DNA of 64,000 bases from Ailurus styani (taxonomy: Eukaryota > Chordata > Mammalia > Carnivora > Ailuridae). Made by a program: the position numbers and the translations under genes. The stretch spans positions 579,425-643,424 of the forward strand of contig LNAC01000762.1 of the NCBI GenBank assembly GCA_002007465.1, written 5' to 3'. Below are positions 45,601-56,520 of the stretch, piece after piece (positions within the stretch are counted from its first letter, which is position 1; each line of letters opens with the position of its first letter). Below the pieces are notes generated by a model. It saw only the letters and a list, made by a program, of their open reading frames with translations. It made no database searches and was not told the DNA's origin.

Positions 45601-46194
45601 CATTAGTCCTCATTGAGAGCTCTAACTGCACAGCGCTGCTTTCCCAGGGAAGCTAACAAGTACAGGGACAGGGACTGGCTGGTGATCATGTTGGGAACAA
45701 AAGACATGCAAATCATAGCAAATATTTGCCTGCTGCATTCCCCCCTATACACAGCAGGCACCGGGGGCAAGGCCAGCAGGCCGGATCCACCCTTCCCCTT
45801 CCACCAGAAACCTGCAAGCAAGCAGCCCCAGTTCGAACCAAACCAATCCTGGGCTCACACAGAACTTGCCTCGACTTTGCCTGCACGGCTCGGGGAGGGT
45901 GGCCCACATCCCCTCCTCTCCCTTCTTCTTCTTCCAGATGGCACCTGCTCAGACACCGGGATCGTTGGTAGACAACAGGCAGGACAATCAGCCAGCGCTG
46001 GCTTCCGGGGACTATAAACTTCCCTCTTGCCTGGATCATTCCAGGCATCAGAGGATAACATGGGAATCCCCACCCAGGCAGATGGGGGGGAAGGAGGGGG
46101 AAAGGTTCAGGACCAGAATCAGAAGGCCGGCTGAGTTTGGTCTGGGCTCCCCCACTTGCTTTTTTTTTGTAGACTACAAACAAGGCACGTGGGG
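45601..46194. other. Unassigned intron sequence
   Basis: No gene or repeat recognised. Confidence 0.4.
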
Positions 46195-46425
46195 TTGGGG
46201 GAACAGGCCCCCCAAGATGTCCGTGTTCTGACTCCTGGAACCTGGGACTGTGACCACACGTGGCAATAAGGAAACTGCAGATGTGACTGAGAATCCCGAG
46301 ATGGGACGATTATCCAGCATGATGACCTCCAGCCAATGACTCTGTGCTTTTAAACGAGTCTGTGGTGACTTGTTACAGTAGCAACAGCAGACAGAGCAGG
46401 AGAGAAACTGAAGCTTGAGTAAGAC
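46195..46425 (+). mobile_element. MLT1-type LTR fragment
   Basis: GATGTCCGTGTTCTGACTCC, TGGAACCTGGGACTGTGACC, AACTGCAGATGTGACTGAGA and GAGATGGGACGATTATCCAG match the 5' part of a MaLR LTR; the closing piece TTGTTACAGTAGCAACAGC is its 3' end, with the middle lost. Confidence 0.8.
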
Positions 46426-47692
46426 AGACCACAGAGGGAACGGACCACGGTCCCCTCGGCCTTGGGCAAAGGGGCACATCCTGAATGAGCAGACAAGGAG
46501 GGCGGTGAGACACCCCAAAACCACGGCTACCCGTGACTGCCGTTCCTTCCAACTCAGAAGGACCCCAGAGCACCCTAGAATTCATCCTCATTGGGCAAAT
46601 GCACAGAAGCGGTCTGAAGAAAACGAAAAGGCAAACACCGCGCAGGGACCTCCCCGGGGCCTCACTCTGCAGTGGTGGAAGGTGCTGGGCCTCTGAGGAC
46701 CCGGGTCCTCCTCCTGTGGGCCTCACTGTCCCCTGGGAACACCCAGCGGACAGAGGGAGGAGCCACAATCCCTGTCGTCCCAAACAACGAAGCCCGTGCC
46801 AGGATTCCGTGGGCTTTAAGTGCGGAACAGACCAATTTAAACAACTCGATTTGACTGGGAAACCATTTAAGTCACTCCCCAAAAGTCACGCGGGAAGAAC
46901 TCCCGGACTCTGCAGTGACGGTCAGGCAGGAAGTGAGGCACCTGGGGCCCGGAGAAGGCTGTGACGGGACGTACTCCCGCGAAGCTGCAAGTCCTCCCTG
47001 AGCCGTGACATGCTCAGCGGGGGGGTGGGGGTCATCGGATGCCACGGTCTCCGTCTAATCCCGGCCTCCATCTCCGGAGCCCACAAGGCTTCCCTGTCTC
47101 CCCAAACTGGGCCAGATCTTCAGTTACACACTTCCTAACTTCTTGCCCCTCGCCTAATAACTTAGTTATTCATGTGCTTGTCTCGTCTGTGGCCAAATAC
47201 CAGCACCAACGGGCAATTCGGATGCTGGCGAAGCGTACAGTGCACAAGAAATCACTGCAGAGTGGAGGAACGAGCCGATGCGTGTCCGTCCTGCTGGTGG
47301 ACAGGAAGCAGAAAGTGAAAGGCTACATTCAGGAGAGGCCTTCTAAGAAGTCCTGACGGGTCACCCACATATGTGCCACCCCATATCCAGGACGGCATCA
47401 CACGGAAGTTACAGCCATACAGAACCCTAAACCCAGTCCTCGGAAGCACAGTACAAGGAACCCCCAGGCCCTGGCATGGGCAAGTTCGGCCAGGAAGACT
47501 CCGTGACAGCAGGCAGCCTGGTAGCCCACCACGAATGCACGCTCTGCCTCCCAACAGCCCCCCCCCCACCAGACAGTCCCCCATGCTTAGTGGTTCCCAC
47601 CCCAACAGATCCCTTCCAGAAAAGGAAAGCCCATCTACTGAAAGATCCAGCACCAAGAGGGCACACATTACTTAAAAAAAAAAAAAAAAAAA
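46426..47692. other. Unassigned intron sequence
   Basis: No gene supported. A C10 run lies near 47562 and an A-run of about 20 at 47671-47691. The frame at 47039-47356 has no domain I recognise. Confidence 0.4.
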
Positions 47693-48310
47693 ATCTTGAA
47701 ACCCTTGTGTACCATGGGTGAGAATTTTAAATGATACAAACATTATGGAAGATAATACGAAACATTAAGAATAGCTTTGCCATATAATTCAGCCATCCTG
47801 CATCTGGGTATAGATCCAAAAGAATGCAAAGCAGGATCTCAAAGAGATATCTGCACATTCATGTTCATTGCGGCATTATTCGCAACAGCCAAAAGGGAGA
47901 AGAGACCCAAGTGTCCATCAACAGATGAGTGAATAAAGAAAATGTGTTAATTATATACATACAATTGACTGCTACACGGTCTCATAAAGGAAGGAAATCC
48001 TGTCACATGCCACAGCACAGATGAACCTCCAGGATATTATGTGCAATGAATCAAGCCAGTCACAAAATGACAAATACAGTAGGATTCCATTTATGAGGTA
48101 TCTAAGCAGCCAAAATCATAGAGACCAGAGTATAAAGGTGGTTGCCAAGGGCTGGGGGAAGAGGGAAAGAGAACTGGTGTTTCATACAGAGTTTGTTTTA
48201 CAAGAGGAAGAAGTTTTAGAAAGATCTGTAGCATGATGTGAACGACGCTACTGAACTCATTTAAAAATGGTCACATTTAATGTTGTAATTTTTAAACATT
48301 AGTTGAAAAA
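47693..48310 (+). mobile_element. L1 3' fragment
   Basis: TGCATCTGGGTATAGATCCA, GTTCATTGCGGCATTATTCG, CAAGTGTCCATCAACAGATG, AGATGAACCTCCAGGATATT and AAGGTGGTTGCCAAGGGCTG are L1 ORF2-end/3' UTR phrases. Antisense to NOS1AP. Confidence 0.93.
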
Positions 48311-49429
48311 TCTTGAAAGCACATTACAAAAGGAAAAAGAAAAAAAAGGAGGAAAAAAAAGACGCCCAGAACAGGTAACCTGAATTTTAAAAGAAAATCT
48401 ATACGGTCAGAGAACAAGTGAGAAATGGGGGTGAAGGGGCGAAGATGAAGAACACAGGTCAAATCAATGAAGTCCACATACTCAGTGCAGTCGACCCCAC
48501 CGTGGGAGCTGGGGAAGGAAGAGGGGCCCATATGCCTGCTGCAGCCCCAGCCCTGAGGCTGAACGTGAACCCCCTCGGGCCAGTCGCTTCTCCCTCGTGG
48601 GCTTCCCTCTGTCTGCACCACCCCATCCCCCGTCCCGTGCAGAGCTCCGGAGAGATCGGGGAGACTGGCACGTAAAGGGCTTGGCAAGGCCCCCAGATGG
48701 AAGACGCCGTGATCCCTGTCACAGCGGCGTCTCGGAGGACCAGCCCTCTGCGCTGGCCGCGCTGGGAGGCTGTGTCTTCGGATCTGCTCGAGCATCCAGC
48801 CGCCCAAACCCCCAAGCGTCCTGCCCGACGTTGGCCTGGCACCATTCCACAAAGAAAGTCAGGAACAGTCCTTCGCACAGAAATCCCAGGCCTTGGTTCT
48901 CGACGACTGTAATTACAGCCAAAAGAGCTCTTTTGAAAGGAGGAGAAGCAGAGAAAACAGCAGCCTGGGCCGAGCCGTGAATTGGGGGTTTCGGGGTAAA
49001 ACACACACTGAGAGTGCTTGCTGTCATGACGGCCTGTCTCCACAAGGGCCCGGCCAGCCAGACCGAGCAGCTTCCTGGCCCCCGTACTTCTCCCTCTAAT
49101 TGAATGAGCCGCTCGCTCATTAAGCACTGGAAGCAGGTCACAAGGACGGGAGCTCCTGGCACACGGCCACGCGGGCTAACAGGTGACAAGGGCAGAGCAG
49201 ACAGGGCCGCTCCAGCCCTGCGGGTCCCCAGCTCCCAGGGCATGACCAGTCCAAGCGGACACCCCAGCTTGGGGAGAGGTTTTCTGCACAGGGAACGCTC
49301 TGTTCCTTCTACAAAGTGGTCTTTCTGCCGTGGGCTCCCTCACGAGGGAAGTCCCCCATCCCCACCCTTTGGTTCACCAACTGGGCACACCATCGCCCAA
49401 ATCCGCCTCCAAGAGCCAGGTCACAGGGG
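48311..49429. other. Unassigned intron sequence; possible conserved block at 48890-49130
   Basis: No gene recognised. Long frames on both strands at 48459-49243 follow GC content. A small hairpin (AATGAGC, five-base loop, GCTCATT) lies near 49103-49121. Confidence 0.4.
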
Positions 49430-49590
49430 GTCGGCCCTGTGCTGGGTGTGAGTCCCAACGCCGCCTCCTGACAGCAACTTGACCTAGAGCCACTTAGTGA
49501 ACCTCCCCAAACCTCTTGCTTCCTCACCTACAACGGGTGATAAGACCCTCACCTCGTCTAGAGTAGCGGCAAATAATAGATAATAAATTA
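49430..49590 (+). repeat. MIR fragment
   Basis: TGAGTCCCAACGCCGCCTCC, AGCAACTTGACCTAGAGCCA, CTTGCTTCCTCACCTACAAC and GGGTGATAAGACCCTCACCT follow the MIR head-to-core order. Confidence 0.68.
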
Positions 49591-50009
49591 CTTCTACACT
49601 AAAAGGCCACCTGAAGCACCGGCACGGAGGATGACTCCTGACAGCTAATATTAACAGAGATACGACTCTAATTATGATAAGGGTATTAATGACAACATAT
49701 TTCCCGCATTTTAGTCTAATAGGAAGGAAAGAGGGACGTTTTTGGTGAAACCCCAAGGACGCGCCAGCCCCAGGTCCAGGCCGGACGGCTGCAATGGTGT
49801 CACGCTCGGTGAGAGCAGTAGGCCCCCAGCTTGGGGAAGCCCCACCCGACACCCCCTAGCCCAGGCCGCCGCAAAGAGGTGGGGCCTGTGGATACACTGA
49901 ATGGCAGACCCGAAATCACAGGGACAGAGGATCTCACGTGGCCTCTGGAGACCAAGTGGGGAACAGCACTCGGCCACATGCCCACCACTTCCCAGACCCT
50001 GGGACTCCT
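49591..50009. other. Unassigned intron sequence
   Basis: The part 49595-49720 is AT-rich with CTAATTATGATAAGG; the remainder is GC-rich. No gene recognised. Confidence 0.4.
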
Positions 50010-50130
50010 CATGACTCCTCTGAGCTTCCATTTAATCTAAAGAACGAGGGTAACAAGATCCCTACACCACAGCTCGCCGTGAACGTTGAATGAACCCATG
50101 TGAAAGGGCTTTGAAGCAACTCACTCCCAT
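50010..50130 (+). repeat. MIR fragment
   Basis: GAGCTTCCATTTAATCTAAA, CGAGGGTAACAAGATCCCTA and CGTGAACGTTGAATGAACCC resemble the MIR 3' half. Confidence 0.6.
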
Positions 50131-50229
50131 ATCCATGAGAAAGGGCACTGTTGTTTTTAATAGTTTTGACAAATTCAGCTTAATAAAAAAAATGCTTAAG
50201 GACAAGGACGATCAAAGCAGTGAACAGGT

Positions 50230-50425
50230 TATTTTAATTTTTTTAGATTTATTATTATTATCACTTACCCTTTTTTATGTTCAGTTAGCCACTATATAGC
50301 ACCTCAATAGTTTCTGATGTAGTGTTCAATGACTCATCAGTTACGTATAACACCCAGTGCTCATCACAACACATGCCTTCCTTAATACCCATCACCCTGT
50401 TCCCCCCTCCTCAACCCCTAATTTT
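50230..50425 (-). mobile_element. Severely 5'-truncated carnivoran L1, 3' end only
   Basis: TTTCTGATGTAGTGTTCAAT, ACGTATAACACCCAGTGCTC and CTTCCTTAATACCCATCACC are the reverse of the 3' end of carnivoran L1s. It is the only L1 here in NOS1AP sense orientation and is only about 195 bases long. Confidence 0.87.
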
Positions 50426-50429
50426 TCTT

Positions 50430-50562
50430 TTTTTTTTTTTACAGTAGGCTCCACACCCAGCATGGAGTCTAACATGGAGCTTGAACTCACAACCCGGAGA
50501 TCAAGACCTGAGCTGAGATCAAGAGTCAGATGCCTCACTCCCTGAGCCACCCAGGTGCCCCC
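50430..50562 (-). mobile_element. Old short-type Can-SINE
   Basis: T13 left end, GGCTCCACACCCAGCATGGA, GAGCTTGAACTCACAACC and reversed head TGAGCCACCCAGGTGCCCCC. Confidence 0.92.
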
Positions 50563-51545
50563 AAAAAGTTACTTTAATAAGCTATTGAGCTGCTCAGAGA
50601 AACAGGAGCAAACATACTAATTTTCCTCCCCAAATTGCTGTCATTGAACTGAGATTTCTGTGGATGGGATGAATTGGGTGGAAGTAAAATTGGCAAAAAG
50701 CCAACTGAAGCTCCCAACATCTGCTATAGGTTTTCTATTTAGATAGTAGATGCTTCCGGAGACAACGAGCCCAAACCAGGATGCATCCAGGATAACCGAT
50801 CCAGCCACCTCCAACACCCACTTTCTCCAAGAAGTCCCACAATTCCACTCGACCAGTCCCAAACCTCCCCTTCGAAATGTACAATTTTAAAGTAGCTTCT
50901 ATTTCAATGAAGGGCACACGGACAAATTCCTTCACTGTGATCAGAAGACAACTTAATTCTTGTTCAATCTCTGCTCTGTGTACCAGAGTCAGAAAACAAC
51001 AGGCTGGAATGTTTACCAGACTCTGTTAGAAGATCCGCAAAATTCCAGAAGAGAATGTACACATTTCAGAGCCTAAAGCAACTGACCATGGAAATTTTGC
51101 TGAAATCCCACCATTTGTCCTTAAAAATTCAACTTGACCTTCTTATATACCACAATAAATTGCTTTACTTTTTTAATGTTTTGAGCCAATTAACTACTAA
51201 TTATCATTCTCCCTAAAATCTGAATAAACAAAGATCCTTTGCCATTCTTGCTTAGTCCCCAGAAGATCCCACACATCCTCAAGGTACATGCATCTCCATT
51301 CCAGAAGCAACAGGCCGGGGGCTGGGGGGTAGAAGAGTGCCCCTCCCGCCATCACATCCTTCTTAACCTTGGCCTGAAATCAAGATCAACCACCCAACCC
51401 GGAACAGCTGCCCTGGAGGGTACAGGGAGAGGGGTCTGGGGTTTGAAGTGGGCGCAGCTGTCCACTCTGGTACCCCCAGCACCACCTCCAGGGCCGACAG
51501 AGAAGATTCTAGGCTTCTGAGTCTTCACAGCCCCCCTCTCCAGCC
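50563..51545 (-). other. Intron just downstream of the NOS1AP exon, unassigned
   Basis: Unique sequence with no repeat or extra exon recognised. Confidence 0.45.
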
Positions 51546-51551
51546 ACTCAC
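51546..51551 (-). other. NOS1AP: Splice donor of the NOS1AP exon (GTGAGT)
   Basis: ACTCAC on the plus strand is GTGAGT on the minus strand, directly after the last codon CGG. It is a near-consensus U2 donor, which fixes the exon end at 51552 and the phase 0 boundary. Confidence 0.93.
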
Positions 51552-51623
51552 CCGGATCCGGCGCATGGCAGCCACGATCTCCACTCGGCTGTTGGGCCTC
51601 GGCACGTCCAGGCTTCCGACGTA
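51552..51623 (-). CDS. NOS1AP: Internal coding exon of NOS1AP (CAPON), probably exon 2, PTB domain
   Basis: Read on the minus strand, 24 complete codons begin TAC GTC GGA AGC (YVGS) and end CGC CGG ATC CGG (RRIR). From memory of the family this matches residues about 36-59 of NOS1AP without a difference, directly after the exon 1 product. NOS1AP is a cytosolic adaptor: its N-terminal PID/PTB domain binds partners such as Dexras1, and its C-terminal motif binds the PDZ domain of neuronal nitric oxide synthase. The locus is known for cardiac repolarisation (QT interval). The YVGSL stretch is a typical early PTB strand and the following [10 protein letters not shown] segment is helix-like. Both exon borders fall between codons (phase 0/0), so skipping it would keep frame while removing part of the domain fold. 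No stop, frameshift or odd codon is present. Exon number is inferred; gene identity is very likely. Confidence 0.96.
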
Positions 51624-51655
51624 CTGCAGGGAGGAAGCAAGCACTCAGTGAGAAG
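51624..51655 (-). other. NOS1AP: Splice acceptor and branch region of the NOS1AP exon
   Basis: On the minus strand the exon is preceded by a pyrimidine-rich run ending CTTCCTCCCTGCAG. A branch-point-like CTCAC has its A about 26 nt upstream of the exon (plus position about 51649). This is an ordinary strong U2-type acceptor and fixes the exon start at 51623. Confidence 0.9.
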
Positions 51656-53029
51656 AGGACGGCAAGGGTCCCTGGTCACAGAATGTTAGCAGAAGGACAT
51701 CCAGCTAAGCTCCCTATTTTGCAGAGGAGGAAAGAGCCAAAGGGGTGCCTTGTTCGGAACGACTTCTAACTTTATAAAAAGCCGTTGAACAAGAAAGCTC
51801 TGCTTCCTCTCCCATCCTGCTCTTGATCAAGTGCAACGGAGCCCGGTGTCCCACCGAGCAGCTCCCGAACCAGAAAGAATCGGCTATGATCAAACTCCCA
51901 CCACTGTCTTTGGGGTGAGGCACTTTGCCCTGGTCTCATCGGCAAAATGGGATTTCAGGAAAGATCCAAGGAGAGCAGGTATAAATCTCTTACACAAATA
52001 TACTTTGCTTATATTAAAGTCTCCCCACACACACACGAAAAAGGAATATATGCTTTTTTTCCAATGAATGGCACTTCAGTGAGTTAGCCCTGGGTGTTCT
52101 AGAGACCTCACTCACACACTTGCCTAAGTTCCCAACTGGAGGAAAGGAACACTCTAATTATATTTTATTTAAAAATGCAATCTTCTGAAACTTTTTTTTA
52201 ATCTCCTAAAACTTTTGAGTTATTTTTAAAACCAAATGACATTCAGGTTAATGTTTAATATATGGATACTTCCTCCCAGGATGCTATTCAAATAAAGCAG
52301 AAATACACAGAGCAAAAGAATAAAGTCCTGCCCCCGCCCCTGATAGTTTGACATTCATCCCTGTGTGTGTGCTGATGGACAGATACATTCATAGACACAA
52401 AGGAATTTATTTTATGTAAAGAAGGCACACTCTTCATATGGTTCTGCATGTTGGGTTTTTTGATTTGTTTTTTTTTATTCTAAATACAACTTGGGCCTTT
52501 GTGTCGGTGCATTACCCATGATGGCTCCCCCACCAACAGACGCCTCCCCTGTCACTAGTAACACTGAGCCCATGACCCCGTCACCTATAGAGCCCGGAGC
52601 TCATCCAAGGCGCTCCGTAGGTTGGACTTCTACGAGTAGGACTGCTGGATCAGAAGTACAGAAAGATCTTGAGATCCTTCCTTAGTAGGATGAAACAAGA
52701 CAAGAAGGAGGACATTTAAGCACATATGACATCAGTTCCTCATACGCGCCATCCCGGTCCATACGGACCTATTGGGTCCACCTTCCCTTTTTATATTCAA
52801 ATGATAGAAAATAGTCTGGGGGATGTCCTAGGAATTCACAGCCCCCAAATAACTTAGATGTCTACCTAAGCAAAGACTGCATTGATAGAAGATTAGAGGA
52901 CAGTCATCCTGTATTTCCTGTGGTCACGGGAAGGGAAGGTTCTTTCTGAAATTTGGAGCTAAGGCCAGCCCCAGTAAGGAAGGCTCCAAAGGCTAAATAC
53001 TGCAAAGCATTTCCCCCAGGATGGCTCCA
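51656..53029 (-). other. Intron just upstream of the NOS1AP exon, unassigned
   Basis: AT-rich; 52180-52690 may be decayed L1 (GTAGGACTGCTGGATCAGAA) but is not called. A short TGTGTGTG run lies near 52362. No gene recognised. Confidence 0.4.
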
Positions 53030-53480
53030 GTCTGCGCGTCTACCCTGAATGAAGCACAATCCCAGCAGCCCGGGCTGAGCGGTGGGCACGCTGCCGTCTG
53101 GGCTCAGGACGGACGGCGCCCCTACAGCGCGCAGCCCCCACACAGTGTGCAGGAGCAGCGCACCTGTTGATAAAGCACCTGGCAGTGTGCGCAGGTACAT
53201 GTAGCCCCTGGATCGAAGAGAGTGATCCGATTTCAACACGGTTGGGGTTTCTCCCGTCTGAGCTCTGCTGGGGCCCTGCGGCATCCCTCAGCACGTTCAT
53301 GACCAACACATTCCAGAACGACACGAGGCCCAGGTCTGTGACTGTCCGACGTCACGGGAGCTCCAGCAGTTTCCACACTCCCGGGCCCGGGCCCCGCGGG
53401 CCTGAAGGCTCCTGGCCGGAACTCCGAGCACTCAGACCTTCAGGGGCTCGCGTTCCCTCAGCCATTACGTGAGAGCCAAG
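53030..53480. promoter_or_regulatory. CpG-rich patch upstream of the NOS1AP exon, function unknown
   Basis: CpG-dense words such as GGACGGACGGCGCC, CAGCGCGCAG and CCCGGGCCCGGGCCCCGCGG cluster here, about 1.4 kb 5' of the exon in the gene's direction. No repeat recognised. Could be a small CpG island, an alternative promoter or a GC-rich relic. Confidence 0.35.
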
Positions 53481-54829
53481 AGCTCAAGACCTAGCAAGGT
53501 CACTGGTAACAGGCTCGCCTGCAAGTGAGCCCGGCTGCGCCAGGAGGCCCTGCTGCCCAGGGAGACCCACTCCTGAGCTGGAACACGAACGCCCAGAGGG
53601 GACCTGTTCCTGCCCTGCTACCTCCACCCCACCCATCTCTCCCCCTCCGGAAGGGAGGTGTCTGGGCGGAGAACCCCGAAACAGCCAGGAAACGTGGGGG
53701 GCAGGGAAGACGAGAGAGGAGACGCGGCTTTCGGGCTTTGGACAGGTTTCCTTAAAAGGAGCTCCCATGAGGACGCCCAACCTTCTCACCTGCTAGAGCC
53801 TCCTGCACGCCATCCGCCACCCGCCATGCTGGTTACGTGTGCACACACACACTGCACACCTTCACACACGTGCTCACACACCACACATGCCACGTGCCCC
53901 ACACTCCTCTCACACCCCCAGGGTCATCGCACCCACCGACAGCTTACAGCCCATTCATACCATGCACACCCTCATTGATCGGCCTTCTGCCCCAGTCACA
54001 AAGTCCTAAATCCGCCTTTCTGAGAACCTGTCGGGAGCAGGTTACCCACTGCAGGTGCCCCTTAGGGTCAAACATTAAAAGGAAAGCCGAGGTGTGGTTA
54101 TGGTTCAGCTCCACATCTGGTCACAAGCTAGAGAGTCACACTAATGACGTGAGTCACAGCACAGAACCACGGTGCCGGGGGAGCAGAGGAAGGGTCACGA
54201 AGCCCCCTCCTCGCGGCAAAACCAGGCCGGAAAGTCAACACTGCCCTATGGGCAAGTGTGGCCTCACGACTGCCTACGTCAAGCACGAGGCATGAGCACC
54301 TACACAACGGACTTTAGTCCATCGGGGTCTCGATCTAGAGACAAAGCGAGTGCAGGGCCCAGTCCGAGCCCAGATCCACCTGCTAGAGGCTGGTCCTTAC
54401 AACCGCTCGCCTTCCGTGGCCAAGCTTCCCATCATTTCTAGGGCGAACCGGACAAGGCCCTCCCACGCTACTGTGGAAAGCTGGCTCCCGGGCCTGGACT
54501 TCGTCCACCTGCTGAGCTAACAACCTTTCAAGATCCATGCTTCTGTCACCTGCTGCCTCGACCACGCAAAAGCCTGCCTTTAGCCAAAGGCTGACGCGCA
54601 GTGACGGGTCCTCGCCCAGAATCGGCATCCCCTTTATCTCCCGCTCCTGCAGGACACTGGCTGCCGAGGCTCCTGTGACAACAGACCAGGCCGGCTCCAG
54701 GCCTAAAAATCAAAGCAATCGTTTCCAAAAGGGAAACTCATGTTCTTTCTCCTCCCCACCCCCACGCCGCGCTCCTCACGTGGGCTTCTCCACCTTGCTT
54801 AACAGCCCCCAGAACATCCACTAGTCCGG
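53481..54829. other. Unassigned intron sequence with a CA-rich tract
   Basis: No gene supported. The CA-rich stretch at 53835-53905 produces a false His/Thr-rich frame. Confidence 0.4.
53835..53905. repeat. CA-rich low-complexity tract
   Basis: Interrupted CACACA runs (GTGCACACACACACTGCACA and following). Confidence 0.88.
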
Positions 54830-55330
54830 CTGTTCAAGCCTGAAACCTGGGGGTCATCCTGGAACGAGCTTCCCCCTCCCCACTCCCCCTTCCCACCCTG
54901 CGGCTACCCCATCCCACAGAACCCTCCCTTCTGACTTCATCTACACAGTTTCCCCTCCACTGCCCCCAGGGCCCCTGCAAACCGCTCCCCACTTGCCTCA
55001 CCCCCTTAGGACCCCTGCACGCTTATGGCCAACTGCTCTGAAGAGGCCCACCGGAGCCCTTGGCGTGGCTCCCACTGCCCCCCTAGGGAAGCCTCCCGCA
55101 AGGCCCCCCAGTTCCCCTGCAGAGCATCACACAGGGCCACGTCCAGGACTTCCTTGCCCCTGGTGACCCGCATCCACCTGCCCGGCATCCTCCCAGAAGG
55201 AACGTACCCATCCCTGCGCTCCAAGGCGGGGCAGGAGAGGCCTGAGCCCTGGACTGTGACTGGGGCTCCGGCATCCGAGGCCACAGCCCCCTTCCTCCCA
55301 TCAGCCGCCCCAGCCTGTGCGGTGCCCCCG
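54830..55330 (+). repeat. L2 fragment
   Basis: AAGCCTGAAACCTGGGGGTC, ATCCTGGAACGAGCTTCCCC and CTTCTGACTTCATCTACACA follow the L2 ORF2 end (aaacctgggagtcatccttgac). The right part is more diverged and its limit uncertain. Confidence 0.7.
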
Positions 55331-56089
55331 CTGTGACTCGGGGACTCCCCTGACTTCCGTGCCGGCACCTGAGCTGGACCCCAGCCAGACGCTCTTCCGG
55401 CAGCACCCGCCACTCCTGGCTCCCCAGGAGGCAAAGTACATCAGCCCTTTCTGTTGGCAGATTCTTAGCCACCTGGCATTCGGGAAGACTTCTGCAGGAT
55501 TCTGTAGGCATCCCTGCTGTGGGGCGTCTCACACGGCTGCTATTCGGAACATCTACCACAGAGCTTAAGGGGAGAATAAAGGAGTTTTAAAATATCCAGG
55601 CCTACTTCTGTCTCATGAGCATCCAGAAAGAAGGAAAAGAAACCCAAAAAAACAAAACCCTAGACGGAAGGTGCAATTTGTAGTGGGTAATCAAGATAAT
55701 GTGATCACCTGTGTGCGTTTTATCTGCGGCTTCATCTTCCAGATAAGCAAGAGGCAGCTGCAAACAAGGTTAAGCCAGAGGACTTCGGATATTTTTTGTG
55801 AGTTTCTGCATGACCTCAGCCTTGGTGCTAGATTAGTACCTCCCGAAATTATATTCATTTTCTCGCTTCCACTTTCTGGAGATTAACTCTGAGACACACT
55901 GATGAACTGCCCGGTACGCAGGGTCTCCTGGTGCGTGACCCACGACACTAAACAGCAGCAAGACTTAACAGCCACCCGTGGACTGGCCAGACGTTCTGCC
56001 ATCACCTTCTTCAGGAACTCCCTTTAATTTACAAGGTTTCTGTCAACTGTTTTCAGACACCAAAAAAAATAAATAAATAAAGAATCGCA
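55331..56089. other. Unassigned intron sequence
   Basis: No gene recognised; 55560-55900 is AT-balanced unique DNA. Confidence 0.4.
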
Positions 56090-56520
56090 CACACAAAACT
56101 GATCTAGGAGTCAAAAATAAATGTATCAGATGATCCTGCCTCCGATAATGTTGGAGGAACTGTATCACCAGACTAGGCCTCCGACAAGCAATAAATATGA
56201 TGTCTGGACAAGATTATCAAAAAACAAAAAAACAAAAACAAAAAAAACCCCACCACTTTGCAGAGAGTGTGCAAGGAGTAAACTGAAAAACTAGGATGTT
56301 AATTAATTGTAACGTATAATGTATCAGTATTGACTCAATTGTCCCAAAAGCACTGCCCTAATGCAACATGCAAAGAGGGGAAAGAAACCATGTGTGTATG
56401 GGGGGGGTGTGGGGGGCGGAGGCAGTAAGGGGTATACGGGAACTCTGTCCTTGCCTCCCACCTTTTCTGTAACCTGAAAACATGAAGTCTGTTACTTGAA
56501 GTCATAAAAATCAGCTTGAG
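56090..56520 (+). mobile_element. Old L1 (L1M-type) 3' end
   Basis: GATGTTAATTAATTGTAACG, GCACTGCCCTAATGCAACAT, GGGTATACGGGAACTCTGTC and CTTTTCTGTAACCTGAAAAC follow the L1M 3' terminus. Antisense to NOS1AP. It includes a G-rich run at 56400-56418. Confidence 0.85.

Larger units (their letters stand above)
1..51551 (-). other. NOS1AP: Intron downstream of the exon (probably NOS1AP intron 2), 5' part
   Basis: At least 51.5 kb with no further NOS1AP exon visible; the next exon should code for the YEFKAKNIKKKK region and lies beyond the left edge. Long early introns are usual for this gene. The sequence is repeats and unassigned unique DNA, itemised separately. Confidence 0.83.

Noticed and set aside
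47039..47356. Lys/Arg-rich frame near 47180-47350 as a ribosomal-protein-like pseudogene
   Set aside because: Composition looks basic, but I could match it to no ribosomal or histone protein.
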